From: Pseudomonas sp.
GTDB lineage: Bacteria > Pseudomonadota > Gammaproteobacteria > Pseudomonadales > Pseudomonadaceae
Length of the DNA: 46,147 nucleotides
Direction of reading: 5' to 3'
Assembly (NCBI RefSeq): GCF_030147005.1
Contig: NZ_JASLAW010000125.1
Span: 1 to 46,147 of the forward strand
The position numbers and the translations under genes were made by a program. This document shows, in pieces, positions 41,903 to 46,147 of this stretch (position 1 is its first letter; every line of letters starts with the position of its first letter). The notes beneath the pieces were generated by a model. The model was given only the letters and a program-made list of their open reading frames with translations, had not been told where the DNA came from and did not search any database.

Positions 41903-43189
41903 TCAGCTGTGGGAAGAATCTGTACTAAAGGAAATATTGGCTTCACGCAGATCCGCCAGTATTCCGCGGCGAATAAGCGGTAACAGGCACAGCGCGGTAC
42001 CAACGCCGCCCACCCAGAGTGTCCACTCGAGCCCAACGTATTTAATGATCAATGAGGTCATCACGCTGCCCAGGGGAATTGCGCCCCAAATCATGAAGCG
42101 CTGCACTGAGTTGACGCGGCCGAGCAGAGACAACGGCGTGTCGGTCTGCCGCAGGGTCAGGGACGTGGGGCCGAACACCCCCTCCCCCAACCCGTGCAAT
42201 ACGCTGGCGGCGATCAGGCCGGCGATTGATCCGGAGGCCCCAAAGACGGCAATCAGAAACAACCCGCTGACCGACGTAGCGGCGGCAATCACCAGGGTGC
42301 GCGCCATGCCGAAGTGTTTGAGCAACCGCGCGGCGATCAGGTTGGCGATCGGAAAACCAATAGCTGCCGCACCAATGACCAGGCCAATCACGCTGGGCGC
42401 CAGCAGCAGGATGTCCTTGCAATACAGCACCAGGCTGGTCTCGATAACCGTCAAAAACAGCACATACACGGCACCGCATAAAAACACCGGTTCAAGCTTG
42501 GGGTGCGAAAACACGAACTTCAGGCCGGTTTTTATATCCTCCATGATGGAGGTGCGTGCCGTGGAGGCATGATCCTGCGCAGGTGCCACGGCCGTATCAC
42601 GGATAGCACCTAAGGTAAGGATCGACATCAGGAACGAGCAGCCGTTAAGAAGAATCGCCATTGGCGGACCGAATACCGTGATCAACGGCCCCGCCCCTAT
42701 TGGCCCCAGGGTGCGGGCAATCGACTCGGAGAAAAACAATTTGGCATTGCCTTTCTGCAAGTCGGATGCAGCGGAATAGATTTCCGGCAGGAACGAGTTG
42801 TACGCCACCTGGAAGAACACCGTTGCAATGCCGGCAATTAGGATCAGGCCCATCAGCATCGGGAATGTCAGCAAGCCAGCCATGGCCATGAGCGCGATCG
42901 TCACGTAGACCAACATTTGCAAAAGGTCCGCCACGATCATGGTTTTTCGCTTGGGCAGCCTATCGATCAAGGCGCCAACCGGCAGGCCAAACGCCAGGAA
43001 CGGCACAAACATCAAAAATGGCAAAAGCACGGCTTGTGCCGCCGATGCGCCGACGGTCTGCACCGCCAGGAACGGCAGCGCGATCACCAGGAATTGATTG
43101 CCCAGCAGGCTGAGCGACTGCCCCGACCAGAGCAAATTGAAGTTTTTGTGGTCGGTGCGCCGTAACGGATCTTTTTGTTCAGTGTCCAT
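41903..43189 (-). CDS. MFS transporter, probable product exporter
   Basis: The protein is 428 residues with about twelve hydrophobic helices; ATG at 43189 has GGAGAGG upstream. The N-terminal FNLLWSGQSLSLLGNQFLVI and GLPVGALIDRLPKRKTM (the loop 2-3 motif) are typical of the MFS_3/EntS-like exporters, many of which export secondary metabolites. Its place in the middle of the cluster suggests export of the final metabolite and self-resistance. No substrate can be read from sequence. Confidence 0.85.
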   Translation of the reverse strand: MDTEQKDPLRRTDHKNFNLLWSGQSLSLLGNQFLVIALPFLAVQTVGASAAQAVLLPFLMFVPFLAFGLPVGALIDRLPKRKTMIVADLLQMLVYVTIALMAMAGLLTFPMLMGLILIAGIATVFFQVAYNSFLPEIYSAASDLQKGNAKLFFSESIARTLGPIGAGPLITVFGPPMAILLNGCSFLMSILTLGAIRDTAVAPAQDHASTARTSIMEDIKTGLKFVFSHPKLEPVFLCGAVYVLFLTVIETSLVLYCKDILLLAPSVIGLVIGAAAIGFPIANLIAARLLKHFGMARTLVIAAATSVSGLFLIAVFGASGSIAGLIAASVLHGLGEGVFGPTSLTLRQTDTPLSLLGRVNSVQRFMIWGAIPLGSVMTSLIIKYVGLEWTLWVGGVGTALCLLPLIRRGILADLREANISFSTDSSHS

Positions 43190-43248
43190 ACACCCTCTCC
43201 TGACTCAATAACCAACGTCGTTCGAGACCTGCCGAGCAAAGTGGTCTA

Positions 43249-44217
43249 TCAACTGGCAATATTTTCAAACAGCAGGGAGGCAAGTTGTTTACCAAACCGA
43301 ACGCCGTCGCAACTCAGGTTTAACGAGACTCGGTAATCGTAGGATTTTCTAACGTAAATGGGGCAGTCAAATAATTGGACGGCCTGCATCCAGTGTGAAC
43401 GAACATTATGTGGGTCATTGGATAAACACGTGTCCTCTTTAAGAAAGAGATCAAACCAAAACACAATGCCCTGCGCCAGCGCATTGGCAGTGGCGGTAAA
43501 TCTCAGTTCCTGGTGAGCATCAAAAATAAATTCGTTCTTGAAGTCGGCACTGTAGAAGTCCACGGTATTACTAATCAGTCGATGCGGCCAGGTCTGCAAG
43601 CGCACCGGAAAATAACCCGTGGTCTGGAAACTGTTGAATGCACTGACGTCGAGACCAAAAATATCGTCATACACGTAGTTTAGGTTGGCTACCTCCTGAC
43701 TTGATAATAAGCAGGCGTTCAGTTTCACCGACTCAGGAATGATAATGGCGCCGGGATTGAGCAATTCACGTTTTGCATGAGTCAGCGCGTGACCAAAACC
43801 TTCGCCAAAAAAACCGCAATCTACGGTTTCGGAAATCATTATCTCGATATTGCGCGGAACATCCTCACCCGAGACTAGATCAGTTGACAGTTTATTGATA
43901 ACAGTAATGCGATGCTCCAAACCATTTGTTCGGATGATTTCCTCGGCCTTGGCAGCCACCAGTGGGTTGAATTCGCACGTGTAAACATGCTGCGCACCCT
44001 TTCGGGCAATCAGCATCGCCAACAAGCCTGAGCCGGTGCCAATATCAAGCACGGTTTTATTGGTAAAGTCGGTTGCATCAATGGCGTCAAAAAAAGCCTG
44101 ATTGCGTTGCTGGTCGTTCAGCATGGAAAAATGCCAGCGGGGGATGGTGGCTATCAACGGGTCATTTACATTAATGGTAGTAGCTTTAAACACAGCCTCA
44201 TTGTTATGACTCAACAT
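43249..44217 (-). CDS. PRMT7-like arginine N-methyltransferase (SznE-like)
   Basis: The protein is 322 residues; ATG at 44217 has CGGAG seven bases upstream. It looks like a protein-arginine methyltransferase: RWHFSMLNDQQRNQAFFDAI (PRMT7-type N-terminal motif), VLDIGTGSGLLAMLIARKG (SAM motif I, residues 57-75), and the double-Glu loop SETVDCGFFGEG, with Glu130 and Glu139 to hold the guanidine group. PRMT7 makes only monomethyl-arginine. In the streptozotocin pathway SznE makes N-omega-methyl-L-arginine for SznF, and an SznF-like gene lies just upstream here. The most likely reaction is therefore monomethylation of free L-arginine. The gene is visibly A/T rich. Confidence 0.85.
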   Translation of the reverse strand: MLSHNNEAVFKATTINVNDPLIATIPRWHFSMLNDQQRNQAFFDAIDATDFTNKTVLDIGTGSGLLAMLIARKGAQHVYTCEFNPLVAAKAEEIIRTNGLEHRITVINKLSTDLVSGEDVPRNIEIMISETVDCGFFGEGFGHALTHAKRELLNPGAIIIPESVKLNACLLSSQEVANLNYVYDDIFGLDVSAFNSFQTTGYFPVRLQTWPHRLISNTVDFYSADFKNEFIFDAHQELRFTATANALAQGIVFWFDLFLKEDTCLSNDPHNVRSHWMQAVQLFDCPIYVRKSYDYRVSLNLSCDGVRFGKQLASLLFENIAS

Positions 44218-44263
44218 GCTAAATCTCCGAAGTTTGGCGATGCGTCCAGTTCAGGGGGATTGA

Positions 44264-44560
44264 TCAGACGTTGTAAATAAGCCTTTCGAAATTTTGAAGG
44301 CCGACCCAGACCGTGTTCGCGTTTTCCACGAAGGCGATATCCAGGTAATGAATCCGACACTTCTTGGTCTTTTTACCATGCCAGGGACAGATCACCGACT
44401 CACTGTCTTCAGTGCCATGAGTCAGCGGGCCGCCTCGGTGCTGGCAGGTCATGTCCTTGAACTTTATCTGCCCGTCTTCGTCGCGCTGCATTTGGATATA
44501 TTTACCGGCCGTCTTGATAACCGGAGGTGTCTGAGATTGATCAAAGGCTATAAGTTGCAT
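44264..44560 (-). CDS. Rieske [2Fe-2S] ferredoxin-like protein
   Basis: The protein is 98 residues. I chose the ATG at 44560 (MQLIAFDQSQ), which overlaps the 3' end of the SznF-like gene by 20 bases; the longer frame has no good ribosome site. The Rieske ligands are Cys39-x-His41 and Cys58-x2-His61 (TCQHRGGPLTHG and ICPWHGKK). After the second motif the usual 'GWRFD' is replaced by KKTKKCRIHYLD, so the C-terminal part is unusual. It is a single-domain electron carrier and should link the flavin/2Fe-2S reductase of the cluster to the diiron oxygenase. Confidence 0.85.
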   Translation of the reverse strand: MQLIAFDQSQTPPVIKTAGKYIQMQRDEDGQIKFKDMTCQHRGGPLTHGTEDSESVICPWHGKKTKKCRIHYLDIAFVENANTVWVGLQNFERLIYNV

Positions 44561-45928
44561 ATTGGCGATAATCCCCGATAGACAGAATTCGATATTTGCA
44601 AAAGTCAGACAAGACCAGCGCACCGTGCAGGCGGTTTTTTGCGATCACCACGCAGTCGCCGGGCGAGAGATCACTGAAACAATCCGGGCCGTGACAAAAC
44701 CGCAGCAAGCCTTCATCGACAATACAAAACTCGTCACCATCATGAACGTGCGGAACAGACAGCTCCCCCTTGGGCTCATTGAGGCAAGCCACAGGTATGT
44801 TTGCAATATTTTCCAACACCGCTTGTTTGATATCCATCGCCAGCTGGCGATAGAGGGGACGCTTGTCCATCCAAGTGATCTGCGCGCACAAATCATCTTC
44901 CATGATCTGCTGGAGCATGCAGGACATTTCAATACCACGCACGAACTCGGGATACACCGCCGGCCCGTAGCGTTCCGCCAGCGGCAATAAAATTTCATTT
45001 AAGGTCATGGAGCCGTGAAAATCGTCGATATGCACGTGTTCGGTGTAATAGCGCGCGTCCACATCAGGAAAGTGTTGCAACAGTAAGCTCCTGACTCTGC
45101 CGCAATAGGGCCCGAAATAGTTTTCTGCATAAGTGATTGCGCCGACATATTCAAAAAAGCATTCTGGGCTTCGCGTCAGTTTATGAAAATAGTTATTGTT
45201 GAGCAGCGAGGATGTCAGGTAGAAATTCCAATAAGCATGGGAGTTGTCCAGCATGCCGATAGACTTCAACGTCGACTTGAACAGCGTACTGTGCTTGGTC
45301 GCGTGTTTGCCATAACCGAACTCATCGAGCAATACGCGGAATACGGCAGATTGCGCATCACCATAATCGCCTTTTGCAAACCTCGCCATATGCGAAGACT
45401 CAGGCAGGAAATCCACAGCGTGTTGTATCAGTAACAACTTCAGCATCAATTGCGGGTCATTGGCACTCTGAACCAAGCTCAAAGAATCTGATACGGCTTC
45501 GCCACGGGGTTCCAGCTTTTCTGCAAGAAAGCACTTGAACAGCTCTTTGCTCCACCCCCCGCCAACTTTAACCTGATCCTGTAAATCCCCCAGAACCTTT
45601 TTCTCAAGCGGGGCAATCAGCTCATTCGCCGCAGCGGAGTGCTATAGGCAGTTTTGAGATCTTCTATAATAGTGTTGGAAGTAGCGGGCAGGTAGAGGAA
45701 GTCTTGTTCGTACAGCGCGGTAAGCGTTCGGTTCATTGTCAGGGATGAATAATTGAACAGCGTACTTTGCGTAACACTGTCAAATGTAGTGTAGGGAAAC
45801 GCTTGCGGTCGAAGGGGGCGTTTCCAGACAGAGTCAGGTTCTACCCAGTCTTCGCCGTCATGGAATAGCTCTATTTCACCCAAGCGTTTCATAAGGCGTA
45901 CAAAGTCTTCAGCCACCTGCATATCCAT
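44541..45928 (-). CDS. SznF-like N-nitrosating enzyme (diiron HDO plus cupin), frameshifted
   Basis: Reading starts at the ATG at 45928 (GGAG seven bases upstream). After residue 97 the frame ends at 45617, and the protein continues in another frame to 44541; adding one base gives about 461 residues, close to SznF. All HDO ligands can be placed in the repaired protein: Glu176, Glu202, His212, Glu268, His297, Asp301, His304 (YTEHVHIDDFHG). They match SznF 189, 215, 225, 281, 311, 315, 318 as I recall them, with one residue deleted before the first His of the last motif. The cupin irons would sit on His393, His395 (SVPHVHDG) and His434 (NRLHGAL), again at SznF spacing. SznF hydroxylates methyl-arginine and rearranges it to an N-nitrosourea. 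Without repair, a TTG at 45482 would start a shortened 313-residue protein that keeps both catalytic domains. Confidence 0.85.
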
Positions 45929-46147
45929 TGCACCACTCCAAAATGATTAGGTTTATCGATAGAACCAAAGCATTTATCGTTAGGCATAGCGCATGTCGGC
46001 GGCGCAATAGCCTTACACCGCGCGTCAACACTACGGTGGCAGCGAGCGGCAGGGTCAAAATATTGCAAAATATTTCACAGAAAACTCCGTTTCTTGCTTT
46101 GATATTTTTTTTAAATCTAAATTTTTTTCACCCGCCACACAGAACGC
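45929..46147 (-). other. upstream (promoter) region of the cluster, cut by window end
   Basis: No gene is visible. The region is strongly A/T rich at its outer end (runs of A and T near 46103-46130) and holds the inverted repeat at 46058-46075. A candidate -35 TTGACG lies on the minus strand near 46022-46027 without a good -10 at 17 bases, so no promoter is assigned. Confidence 0.4.
46058..46075. promoter_or_regulatory. inverted repeat in the cluster promoter region
   Basis: AAATATT (46058-46064) and AATATTT (46069-46075) are exact inverted repeats over a four-base spacer, in an A/T-rich stretch 130 bases upstream of the SznF-like start. This would suit a dimeric regulator or a thermolabile promoter element; no regulator gene is in the window. 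Confidence 0.35.

Noticed and set aside
44264..44560. Rieske subunit of a ring-hydroxylating dioxygenase
   Set aside because: Only 98 residues, single Rieske domain, and no catalytic alpha subunit nearby; a ferredoxin role fits better.
45617..45644. Programmed -1 ribosomal frameshift in the SznF-like gene
   Set aside because: No slippery heptamer or following structure is evident in the only 28-base interval where the shift could happen.

Overview
The window reads as a chromosome segment of a fluorescent-group Pseudomonas. It carries the glgA-treZ-malQ-treY-DUF2934-glgX trehalose/alpha-glucan gene order typical of that genus. Codons in the central part are rich in G/C third positions, and there is a TonB siderophore receptor, a chemoreceptor and REP-like DNA. 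The species is not determined.

Layout: (1) 1-6420 is an accessory patch. The tail of an IS3-type transposase is followed by three tandem minus-strand paralogues, each with an N-terminal Ig-like domain and RCC1-like propeller repeats. (2) 6712-8694 holds an exported alpha/beta hydrolase and a D-2-hydroxyacid dehydrogenase. (3) 9099-22823 is a tightly coupled block: the glgA-treZ-malQ-treY-DUF2934 operon, a terminator, then glgX followed almost without gaps by an acyl-CoA dehydrogenase-like protein, a PIG-L deacetylase, a methyltransferase and a family 2 glycosyltransferase. A second PIG-L copy that lacks key active-site residues lies just downstream. (4) 23814-36275 is mixed housekeeping and accessory content: TonB receptor with a Fur-like site, membrane-sensing chemoreceptor, NmrA/LysR divergent pair, a 188-bp tandem duplication, soluble histidine kinase, ProC-like reductase, GNAT, LysE exporter, periplasmic aldose-epimerase-like protein and a lipoprotein. 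(5) An IS1182-type transposase remnant (36476-36923) borders a nine-gene minus-strand cluster (45928 down to 36954).

That last cluster is the main discovery. Its first gene encodes a protein whose seven diiron ligands (heme-oxygenase-like diiron domain) and three cupin histidines fall at the same spacings I recall for SznF, the N-nitrosating enzyme of streptozotocin biosynthesis. The third gene encodes a PRMT7-like arginine methyltransferase, the counterpart of SznE. Around them are a Rieske ferredoxin, a flavin/2Fe-2S reductase, an ATP-grasp ligase, two alpha/beta hydrolases, an M24 metallopeptidase and an MFS exporter. The simplest reading is a pathway that methylates L-arginine, converts it to an N-nitrosourea (or related N-N product) with a dedicated electron supply, then couples, trims and exports it. 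No sugar or carrier-protein enzymes of a streptozotocin type are visible, so the product should differ. In this sequence the SznF-like gene is split by a single-base frameshift near 45617-45644, which is either a sequencing error or recent inactivation.

Stretches of roughly 300 bases or more without a gene: 8695-9098 (terminator plus possible sigma-54 promoter), 29640-29958 (duplication), 35131-35648 (weak coding remnant) and 36276-36953 (IS remnant and a terminator).
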